Positions 1-5,024 of a stretch of 5,104 bases of DNA are shown here, piece by piece. The notes beneath the pieces were generated by a model. That model had not been told where the DNA came from, did not search any database, and saw only the letters and a program-made list of their open reading frames with translations. The DNA comes from Pseudoselenomonas ruminantium (GTDB taxonomy: Bacteria; Bacillota; Negativicutes; Selenomonadales; Selenomonadaceae), in assembly GCA_002448495.1 (NCBI GenBank), contig DJYL01000102.1, positions 7,468 to 12,571 on the forward strand, given 5' to 3'. How positions within the stretch are numbered: position 1 is the stretch's first letter; the number at the start of each line of letters is the position of its first letter. The translations under genes and the position numbers were made by a program.

Positions 1-227
1 TTCAGTTGTCCGTAAAGCGTACGCAAGGTGCCAACAAACTGTGCTCCTGCCGGTGTAAGCATAGCGCCCTTGCCGGAGCGTTCAAAGAGGGCAAAACCAA
101 TCTCGTTTTCCACAATCTTTATCTGATAGGTCAGTGTGGGCTGCGAGATAAAGAGATTTTCAGCAGCGCGGTTGAAATTCAGCACCTGCGCCAGTTCCAG
201 TATATATTCCATTTGCTTGGTATTCAT
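1..227 (-). CDS. LysR-type transcriptional regulator, N-terminal part (runs off left edge)
   Basis: This is a DNA-binding regulator of the LysR family; only the first 75 codons are inside the window. The translation starts MNTKQMEYILELAQ and has the family's winged helix-turn-helix at about residues 4-62. Visible hallmarks are FNRAAENLFISQPTLTYQIK (residues 18-37), with the recognition helix after Q29-P30, then VENEIG (39-44), LFERSGKG (47-54) and LTPAG (57-61). The effector-binding domain lies outside the window, so the inducer cannot be guessed. The ATG at 227-225 is preceded by GGAGG (complement of 236-240) with 8 bases between. The gene points away from the flavodoxin/hydrolase block and shares its promoter region with it. 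In this family that arrangement usually means the regulator controls the divergent genes and itself, which is inference here. The family call is secure; the target is not. Confidence 0.93.
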   Translation of the reverse strand, partial: MNTKQMEYILELAQVLNFNRAAENLFISQPTLTYQIKIVENEIGFALFERSGKGAMLTPAGAQFVGTLRTLYGQL

Positions 228-255
228 CGGTGTGGCCTCCTTTGTTTCTACCTGC

Positions 256-284
256 AGTATAGCGGTTGGCTTTTGAAAATGCAA
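256..284 (-). promoter_or_regulatory. Promoter of the LysR-type regulator
   Basis: On the minus strand, TTGCAT (complement of 279-284) and TATACT (complement of 256-261) are separated by exactly 17 bases. The -10 box matches 5 of 6 consensus positions and the -35 box 3 of 6. It lies 28 bases upstream of the regulator start codon, which leaves a short leader containing the GGAGG ribosome binding site. The match is by eye. Confidence 0.6.
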
Positions 285-300
285 TGCTTTTAATAAAATA

Positions 301-327
301 ATTAAATTGATAATCTAAACTTACAAT
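301..327. promoter_or_regulatory. Candidate LysR-family operator between the divergent promoters
   Basis: An AT-rich stretch sits between the two divergent -35 boxes. It holds two overlapping imperfect dyads: ATTA-N6-TAAT at 301-314 and ATTG-N14-CAAT at 306-327. The second ends against the -35 box of the plus-strand promoter, which is where LysR-type activators commonly contact DNA. LysR sites are degenerate (T-N11-A type), so short dyads in AT-rich DNA can arise by chance. The position is more persuasive than the sequence. Confidence 0.35.
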
Positions 328-356
328 TGGATATTCTGATGAAATGCCGCTATAAT
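327..356 (+). promoter_or_regulatory. Promoter of the SnoaL/flavodoxin/hydrolase block
   Basis: A perfect -10 box TATAAT lies at 351-356. A weak -35 box TTGGAT (327-332) lies 18 bases upstream. Transcription would begin at about 362-364, giving a leader of about 40 bases. A weak -35 next to a perfect -10 is typical of a promoter needing an activator, consistent with the LysR gene next door. This site also argues that the in-frame ATG at 355, which lies inside the -10 box, is not the start of the first gene. Confidence 0.6.
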
Positions 357-402
357 GAAATCAACAAAAGGAAATGCAGATACGATGAAAGGGGAATGTC
401 AA

Positions 403-831
403 ATGTCACTGGAGATTTTAGAAGCAAAAGAAGCGATTCGCGAGGTTATTGATGGTTTTGCCAATCTGGAGTGCAATGTGCCGGCGCAGATGATTTATTT
501 CACTGAGGATGTTCATGTCATGGTCTATATGGGCGATAAGCTCACGATGGACATTCATGGACGCGATACCTTGGAAAAACAGTTCAGCGCCTTTACCGGC
601 GGCATCAAGGCATCGCATCATCAAAACGGTCAGCAGGTCATCACGGTGGAGGGCGATACGGCCACGGATGTGCATTACTGCCGGGCGGCACTTGTAATGG
701 AAGAAAACGGCCATGATGTGGTGTCGGACAACTATATCCGTTATACGGATAAACTGGTGAAGCAGGACGGCAAGTGGCTCATCAAAGAGCGTGAGCAGCA
801 TTTTGTCATTACGAAGAAACAGGCTTTATAA
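403..831 (+). CDS. SnoaL-like / NTF2-fold protein
   Basis: This is a 142-residue cytoplasmic protein of the SnoaL-like (NTF2-fold) group, small alpha+beta-barrel proteins that include polyketide cyclases, ketosteroid-isomerase-like enzymes and many of unknown function. An N-terminal helix (EAKEAIREVIDGFANLE, 8-24) leads to strands with TEDVHV (34-39), the typical IHGRDTLEKQF turn (51-61), then ASHHQNGQQVITVEGDTA (70-87) and a final WLIKEREQHF strand (125-134). Histidines 72, 73, 91 and 133 and acids E130 and D89 could line the pocket, but no catalytic residue can be assigned. The start at 403 is chosen because AGGGG (390-394) lies 8 bases before it. In-frame ATGs at 355 and 385 are less likely: the first overlaps the -10 box and the second has a more distant Shine-Dalgarno. 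It is the first gene after the promoter; AAGGA for the next gene overlaps its stop codon. Confidence 0.82.
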   Translation: MSLEILEAKEAIREVIDGFANLECNVPAQMIYFTEDVHVMVYMGDKLTMDIHGRDTLEKQFSAFTGGIKASHHQNGQQVITVEGDTATDVHYCRAALVMEENGHDVVSDNYIRYTDKLVKQDGKWLIKEREQHFVITKKQAL

Positions 832-843
832 GGATTGATTGGT

Positions 844-1527
844 ATGAAGCGCAGAGATTTTATCCGCCTGACCGGAATAGGAACCTTGGGTTTATTGTTT
901 TCAGGCTGTGGCATTTTCAGCGATAAAGCAGTTTCACCTGCAGCAGCCGCTGAAAATGCAGGAACCGCAGCAGAGGGAACAACGGAAAAGAAAATTCTTG
1001 TAGCGTTTTTTTCACGTAAAGGTGATAACTATGAAGTTGGCTATATCGAAAAGGGCAATACGCATATTCTGGCAGATATGATTGCTGAAGAAATACCGGG
1101 GGCGGACGTTTTTGAAATCAGGACAGTTAAAGAATACGCTGCTGATTACCGGGAATGTACCGAAGAAGCTAAAGTAGAGAAAGAGCAGGATGTGCGGCCA
1201 CAGTTAGCCACAAAAGCAGCGAATTTTCAAGATTATGACATCGTGTTTCTTGGTTATCCTATTTGGTGGAGTGATTTGCCCATGCCGGTGTATACCTTTT
1301 TGGAAAGCTACGATTGGCATGGTAAGACGGTCATACCCTTCTGCACTTCGGCGGGGGATGTTATGACAGGTTTGGAGGACAGGGTTATTCCGCGTTATGC
1401 CAAGGGCGCGCAGGTAAAATTGCCAGGACTTGGTTTGTCCGGTAAACGTGTCCAGCAGGAAACAGAGAGTGTTCGCCCGCAGGTAAAAAAATGGATAAAC
1501 GAACTTAGACAGATGGGCGTATTATAA
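844..1527 (+). CDS. Exported flavodoxin, Tat-type lipoprotein
   Basis: The protein has 227 residues. The start is MKRRDFIRLTG, a twin-arginine motif (R3-R4-x-F6) followed by a hydrophobic stretch (9-20) and a lipobox-like LFSGC, with Cys22 as probable lipidation site. An Ala/Glu-rich linker (about 28-48) leads to a flavodoxin fold of the Flavodoxin_4 type. Its phosphate-binding loop is FFSRKGDNY (55-63) with KGNT (70-73); later come DYRECTEEAK (101-110), YPIWWSDLPMP (138-148) and PFCTSAG (165-171), the latter two at isoalloxazine-contact positions. It probably binds FMN and carries electrons or acts as a flavoprotein reductase outside the cytoplasmic membrane. The Tat route fits a protein folded around its cofactor before export. 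The ATG at 844 has AAGGA (830-834) 9 bases upstream; a TTG at 835 has no usable spacing. It is closely spaced between the SnoaL-like gene (12 bases) and the hydrolase gene (18 bases), so co-transcription is likely. The redox partner is unknown. Confidence 0.88.
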   Translation: MKRRDFIRLTGIGTLGLLFSGCGIFSDKAVSPAAAAENAGTAAEGTTEKKILVAFFSRKGDNYEVGYIEKGNTHILADMIAEEIPGADVFEIRTVKEYAADYRECTEEAKVEKEQDVRPQLATKAANFQDYDIVFLGYPIWWSDLPMPVYTFLESYDWHGKTVIPFCTSAGDVMTGLEDRVIPRYAKGAQVKLPGLGLSGKRVQQETESVRPQVKKWINELRQMGVL

Positions 1528-1545
1528 TTTATTGGAGGAGTAGAA

Positions 1546-2655
1546 ATGCACTGGAAAAAGATATATCGCAGCATTTTTACGGCAAGTGTGCTGTTGTCAC
1601 TTAATATTGGTTTTGTAACTGCTGCACCAATTACCATCGAGGAGCAAGGTTCATTTACGGTGGGCGGCAGTTATAAACAGCATGCAGGAAAATTCACGCA
1701 GGAGAATTTTGTTGCAGAAGATGGGCAGAGGGCTTATGGCGATTTTGCTTATGTGGAGTATCAAAAGCCCGTCAAAGCAAAAAAGCTGCCGTTGATTTTT
1801 CAGCATGGCGGTGCTCAGTCAAAACGCACATGGGAGTCTGGACCGGATGGCAGGGAAGGGTTCAATACGATGTTTTTGCGAGCCGGTTATTCCGTATATC
1901 TGGTAGACCAGCCCCGTAGTGGCGAAGCCAATCTTTCCACTGAGGCAGTAACGCCGGACACACCTTGGGCAAGTAATCCCATGTATGGAGATAAAACACT
2001 ATATGTGCTTTCGCGTATTGGCCATTATGATGAGAAAGGCAACCCGGTTCCTAATGCCCAGTTCCCGGAAGGCGAAGAAAATTATCAGGCTTTCCAGCAG
2101 AGCTGGACGATTGGTTCTGGCCCCTTGGACAACGACCTCAATGCTGATGTACTGGCTAAACTTTTTAATCGCCAGAAGGATGGGGCGGTGTTGGTTTCTC
2201 ATTCTATGGGCGGAACAATTGGCTGGCGTACAGCCATCCGTACAGATAAGGTAAAGGCTATTATTGCCTATGAACCGGGAGGAACGCCTTTTGTGTTCCC
2301 GGAAAACGAGATGCCGAAAATAACGGATGCGCGTTTTAAGGCCCTTTCTGCTTCGGCAATGGGGGTTCCTATGGAGGATTTTCTAAAACTCACCAGAATT
2401 CCCATTGTGTTGTATTATGGCGATTACATAAAAATTGGTTCGGAAAATGTTGGCGAGGATAAGTGGGGCACTGAGTACGCAATGGCACAACAATTTGTTG
2501 CGGCGATAAATCGTCATGGCGGTGATGCGACTTTGGTACATTTGCCGGATATTGGTATCAAGGGAAATTCGCATTTTCTTATGCAGGAAAAGAATAATAA
2601 ACAGATTATGGAACTGGCTTTAAAATGGTTAAAGGAAAAGGGCCTTGATAATTAA
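1546..2655 (+). CDS. Exported alpha/beta hydrolase, esterase-like
   Basis: The protein has 369 residues. A Sec-type signal peptide shows basic residues at the start (HWKKIYR), a hydrophobic core (about 9-23) and a likely cut in VTA-A near residue 26. No lipobox is seen, so the product should be soluble in the periplasm or secreted. The mature part is an alpha/beta hydrolase. The oxyanion region is FQHGGAQSKRTWE (85-97), the nucleophile elbow is VSHSMGG (217-223) with Ser220, and the general-base candidate is His343 in GNSHFLMQ. The acid may be Glu243 in AYEPGG, just after the strand following the nucleophile helix, as I recall for the Alcaligenes esterase 713 group; Asp293 in YYGDYI is the conventional alternative. 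Residues about 128-200 look like an inserted cap. The family cleaves esters or related bonds; the substrate is unknown. GGAGGAG at 1534-1540, 5 bases before the ATG, fixes the start. It is the last gene of the first block. Confidence 0.88.
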   Translation: MHWKKIYRSIFTASVLLSLNIGFVTAAPITIEEQGSFTVGGSYKQHAGKFTQENFVAEDGQRAYGDFAYVEYQKPVKAKKLPLIFQHGGAQSKRTWESGPDGREGFNTMFLRAGYSVYLVDQPRSGEANLSTEAVTPDTPWASNPMYGDKTLYVLSRIGHYDEKGNPVPNAQFPEGEENYQAFQQSWTIGSGPLDNDLNADVLAKLFNRQKDGAVLVSHSMGGTIGWRTAIRTDKVKAIIAYEPGGTPFVFPENEMPKITDARFKALSASAMGVPMEDFLKLTRIPIVLYYGDYIKIGSENVGEDKWGTEYAMAQQFVAAINRHGGDATLVHLPDIGIKGNSHFLMQEKNNKQIMELALKWLKEKGLDN

Positions 2656-2752
2656 GTGTCAGTCAAACAAGCGCAGTATTTCATCGTGAATAACTTATAG
2701 CCGCGAAAGGCTTGTTGATTAAGGGCCGCGTGAGGCAATAAGCTATTATACA

Positions 2753-2784
2753 GACGGTACTTGTGATTGGTCACACGTACCGTC
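2753..2784. promoter_or_regulatory. 32-base near-perfect inverted repeat before the acetyltransferase gene
   Basis: GACGGTAC (2753-2760) pairs with GTACCGTC (2777-2784). After one T/C mismatch, TGTGA (2762-2766) pairs with TCACA (2771-2775) around a TTGG centre. That makes 13 pairs in all. On the plus strand CTTTATAT follows, a mediocre U-tract, so this could be the terminator of the first block. It stands only 8 bases before the GGAGG (2793-2797) of the acetyltransferase gene, so it could instead be a leader hairpin or a protein-binding site. TGTGA-N4-TCACA resembles half-sites of the CRP/FNR superfamily, although the CRP spacing is normally N6. The structure is certain; the role is not. A weak -10-like TATTAT (2745-2750) lies just upstream without a clear -35. 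Confidence 0.6.
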
Positions 2785-2805
2785 CTTTATATGGAGGTAA
2801 AATTT

Positions 2806-3369
2806 ATGCGTATAAATGTATTTGAGGAAATGCGCAAGGGCGCAGCTTATGATATCCGTCAGGAAGATTATGTGGAGCAGGTGCATAGTGAACTCAACCG
2901 CTGTGCCAGTCTGTGTCAGAAAATCAATGCTACGGATGTAAACGACAAAGACAGCATCTTGAAACAGGAAAAGGAACTTCTGTCGAATACTGAATTTACC
3001 GATTCCTATTTTACGCCGCCTTTCCAAATTGATTGCGGCAACCGGGTATTTGTGGGTAAAAATGTCTTTGCCAATCATAATCTGACCATGATGTCTCTGG
3101 GCACCATTACGATTGAAGATGGGGTTATGCTAGGGCCGGAAGTGGGGCTGTTTACCGTCAATCATGAACCGAAAAACATCCGCACGGTCATGACCAAGGA
3201 AATCCATATCAAGAAAAATGCCTGGATTGGTGCCAGAGTCAGCATTTTGCCGGGGGTAACCATCGGGGAAAATGCGATTATTGGCACCGGGGCAGTAGTT
3301 ACCAAAGATGTTCCGGATAATTGTCTGGCTGTCGGTGTACCGGCAAGGGTCGTTAAGAAGTTAGACTAA
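2806..3369 (+). CDS. Maltose/galactoside-type O-acetyltransferase
   Basis: This 187-residue protein has the length and layout of the LacA/Maa/NodL family. These are cytoplasmic trimers that move an acetyl group from acetyl-CoA to a hydroxyl of a sugar or similar acceptor. The N-terminal helical Mac domain covers about residues 7-60 (MRKGAAYDIRQEDY onwards). A left-handed beta-helix of hexapeptide repeats follows from about 74 to 175, with IDCGNRVFVGKNV, ITIEDGVMLG, AWIGARVSILPG and VTIGENAIIGTGAVV visible. The catalytic base is probably His120 in VNHEP, in the place of the GHP histidine of E. coli LacA; Trp140 (AWIG) and Asn92 (NLT) match other active-site positions. It ends in the usual VPARVV. 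GGAGG (2793-2797) 8 bases upstream selects the ATG at 2806 over ATG 2791 and an upstream TTG. The acceptor is unknown. It opens the second block. Confidence 0.92.
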   Translation: MRINVFEEMRKGAAYDIRQEDYVEQVHSELNRCASLCQKINATDVNDKDSILKQEKELLSNTEFTDSYFTPPFQIDCGNRVFVGKNVFANHNLTMMSLGTITIEDGVMLGPEVGLFTVNHEPKNIRTVMTKEIHIKKNAWIGARVSILPGVTIGENAIIGTGAVVTKDVPDNCLAVGVPARVVKKLD

Positions 3370-3391
3370 GTTTTTGAGAGGAGCAATGAAA

Positions 3392-3910
3392 ATGGCAAAG
3401 ACATTGGTAATTTATTATTCTCGCAAGGGACAGAATTATGTAAACGGCAATATTGTGGATTTGCCCAAAGGCAATACAGAAATTGTGGCAGAGTTTATCC
3501 AAAAGGCAGTCGGGGCGGATTTGTTTGAAGTGGAAACCAAAAAGTCTTATGCGCTTGACTATACGCAGTGTACGGTTGAAGCGAAAGAGGAACTGCGCAA
3601 CAATGACCGCCCGGAACTGGTGAAAATGCTGGACTCAGTGGCAGAATATGACCATATTGTTGTGGCCGGCCCATGCTGGTGGGGGACTTACCCTGTGGCA
3701 GTATTCACTCAGCTGGAAGCACTGGATTTCAGCGGTAAAAAGGTGTTCCCTGTGATGACGCATGAGGGCAGCGGCATTGCCGGGGCTCCTGCGGCATTAA
3801 AGAAGTATTGTCAGGGAGCCGTGGTCGGTGAAGGGCTGGCTATACAGGGAGGAGCCGCCGCAGGCTCTGAAGCAAAAGTGGCTGCCTGGGCAAAGAAAAA
3901 TCTGGCATAA
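3392..3910 (+). CDS. Cytoplasmic flavodoxin (Flavodoxin_4 type)
   Basis: This 172-residue protein has no signal peptide and begins directly with the first strand, MAKTLVIYYSRKGQNY. It is related to the exported flavodoxin in this window: both carry the YSRKG/FSRKG-x-NY phosphate loop, the KGNT motif (27-30 here), DY-x-x-CT-x-EAK (56-65) and a WW pair at the second flavin loop (GPCWWG, 93-98). The third loop is VMTHEGSGIAG (121-131). FMN binding and one- or two-electron transfer, or an FMN-dependent reductase role, are expected from the family. Two in-frame ATGs lie at 3386 and 3392. The second is preferred because AGGAG (3379-3383) is 8 bases before it but only 2 before the first; a TTG at 3374 has no site. 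It lies 22 bases after the acetyltransferase gene and 18 before the dehydrogenase gene, so one transcript is likely. Its Tat-exported relative has an extra region of about 49 residues in front. Confidence 0.9.
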   Translation: MAKTLVIYYSRKGQNYVNGNIVDLPKGNTEIVAEFIQKAVGADLFEVETKKSYALDYTQCTVEAKEELRNNDRPELVKMLDSVAEYDHIVVAGPCWWGTYPVAVFTQLEALDFSGKKVFPVMTHEGSGIAGAPAALKKYCQGAVVGEGLAIQGGAAAGSEAKVAAWAKKNLA

Positions 3911-3928
3911 GAAGGGAGCGCGGAGAAA

Positions 3929-4762
3929 ATGCGTAAAGAGGTTATGTTGGTCACGGGTGCGGGGCAGATTTCGATGGCTATTGCCCGCCGTATGGGCTAT
4001 GGCAAGAAGATTATTCTGGGGGATAAAAACGAAAACAATGCACAGGCGATTGCTGAAATTATGAATCAGGCAGGCTTTGATGTGGAGCCGTTTGTGATGG
4101 ATATGTCCTCGCGAACTTCCATTCAGGCCATGGTGCAAAAAGCAACTGCGTACGGCGAAGTAAAAGCATTGGTCTGCGGAGCCGGCGTCTCACCGTCACA
4201 GGCTCCGATTGAAGTGATTTTGCAGGTTGACCTCTACGGGACGGCGGTCTTGATGGAGGAAGTGGGCAAGGTTATCGCCAAAGGCGGCACGGGGGTAATT
4301 ATCTCCAGCCAGTCCGGTCATCGCCTGCCGGCACTCACGCCGGAGCAGGACAGGGCGCTGGCGATGACGCCGACAGAGGAACTGTTGAAACTTGACTTTT
4401 TACAGCCGGAAAAGATAAAGGATACTTTGCATGCCTATCAGCTGGCCAAACGCTGTAATGAAAAACGTACGATGTATGAAGCTGGACGTTGGGGCGAACG
4501 TGGTGCCAGAATAAATGACATTGCTCCCGGCATCATTGTCACGCCATTGGCCATAGATGAATTCAATGGACCGCGTGGTGATTTCTACAAGAATATGTTC
4601 GCCAAATGCCCCGCAGGCCGCCCCGGTACCGCTGATGAAGTGGCTGATGTGGCAGAACTTTTAATGAGCGAACGGGCACAGTTTATCACTGGTTCAACCT
4701 TTTTAGTAGACGGTGGTGCAACAGCCTCGTATTACTATGGGCCGCTGCAGCCGGGAAAATAA
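3929..4762 (+). CDS. Short-chain dehydrogenase/reductase with atypical motifs
   Basis: The product has 277 residues. It is a cytoplasmic SDR oxidoreductase acting on a carbonyl/alcohol pair with NAD(P)(H); the substrate is unknown. The N-terminal Rossmann unit has VTGAGQISMAIAR (8-20), where the usual TGxxxGxG is absent and only a G-A-G-Q-I-S pattern remains. Asp32 (LGDKNEN) at the end of the second strand suggests NAD rather than NADP. CGAG (83-86) stands for the NNAG motif. Catalytic residues look like Ser127 (IISSQSG), Tyr170 and Lys174 (YQLAK). The usual Asn of the tetrad appears as Asp101 in VDLYG. Ser to Tyr spans 43 residues instead of about 13, so roughly 30 residues are inserted. IAPGIIVTPLA (198-208) and the C-terminal FLVDGGA (258-264) are standard. 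AAGGGAG (3912-3918) precedes the ATG by 10 bases. It is the last gene of the second block. Confidence 0.88.
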   Translation: MRKEVMLVTGAGQISMAIARRMGYGKKIILGDKNENNAQAIAEIMNQAGFDVEPFVMDMSSRTSIQAMVQKATAYGEVKALVCGAGVSPSQAPIEVILQVDLYGTAVLMEEVGKVIAKGGTGVIISSQSGHRLPALTPEQDRALAMTPTEELLKLDFLQPEKIKDTLHAYQLAKRCNEKRTMYEAGRWGERGARINDIAPGIIVTPLAIDEFNGPRGDFYKNMFAKCPAGRPGTADEVADVAELLMSERAQFITGSTFLVDGGATASYYYGPLQPGK

Positions 4763-4829
4763 ATGTTTGCGTAAATTGCGGTTTGACGATGTTATTACGA
4801 GCTTTATGATGATTGTCACAGCTCAGTTG
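4763..4829. other. Intergenic, no feature recognised
   Basis: After the dehydrogenase stop codon there is no hairpin with a U-tract and no ORF with a ribosome binding site. The only pattern is a short direct TTGCG repeat at 4766-4780. The stretch ends at the fold-back structure that starts at 4830. Confidence 0.5.
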
Positions 4830-5024
4830 GGGCGAAGGTGGTAATACTTTTCGCCGTTGCACTAAATGACCCACAAGCAAATGCATAGACTTTTTAGTTA
4901 CCTGCGCCGGGCAAGACCGGCGGCGCGTATTTTCAGCTCAATGTCCAGAAACTGTCGTTTGTGGGCCAGTCCTCACTACGTTCGGACAGTCGTTCCACGT
5001 CGAAAAGTATTACCACATCCGCCC
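4830..5024. repeat. 195-base fold-back element with 24-base inverted repeats
   Basis: The arm at 4830-4853 and the reverse complement of 5001-5024 match in 22 of 24 positions; the inner 16 bases (GTGGTAATACTTTTCG at 4838-4853) are identical. A second nested pair, CCCACAAGC (4870-4878) with GTTTGTGGG (4957-4965), gives 9 pairs including one G-U. A GC-rich hairpin sits at the centre (4904-4926). The whole therefore folds as a nested, mostly collinear stem. Two readings are possible: a small non-autonomous mobile element (MITE-like) with terminal inverted repeats, or the structured end of a larger mobile element lying to the right. I find no target-site duplication flanking 4830 and 5024. The symmetry is seen directly; the mobile nature is inference. 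Confidence 0.65.
4904..4933 (+). terminator. Possible intrinsic terminator inside the fold-back element
   Basis: GCGCCGG (4904-4910), loop GCAAGA, then CC, a three-base bulge GGC and GGCGC (to 4926) form a GC-rich hairpin followed by GTATTTT (4927-4933). On the minus strand the sequence after the hairpin has no U-run. The U-tract is short and interrupted and the gene end is 141 bases upstream. It could stop transcription from the dehydrogenase block, or just be the apex of the fold-back. Confidence 0.35.

Noticed and set aside
6..293. Plus-strand 95-codon frame at the left edge
   Set aside because: It is the shadow of the LysR-type gene on the minus strand, whose helix-turn-helix motif is unmistakable; the frame has no ribosome binding site and a protein of no recognisable type.
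355..402. N-terminal extension of 16 residues on the SnoaL-like protein
   Set aside because: The ATG at 355 lies within the TATAAT box, so it would not be transcribed from that promoter, and the ATG at 403 has AGGGG at ideal distance.
2656..2752. Interrupted repeat TCAAACAAGC (2666-2675) and GCTTGTTGA (2710-2718) as a terminator
   Set aside because: Nine pairs with a bulge enclose a loop of about 34 bases and no U-tract follows; it is too weak to call, though it may add to the structure of this gap.
2746..3078. Minus-strand 110-codon frame over the acetyltransferase start
   Set aside because: It is antisense to the conserved Mac domain and early hexapeptide repeats of the acetyltransferase and lacks any recognisable motif.
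4686..4886. Minus-strand 66-codon frame across the end of the dehydrogenase gene
   Set aside because: It overlaps the conserved C-terminus of the SDR and the left arm of the fold-back, with no family resemblance.
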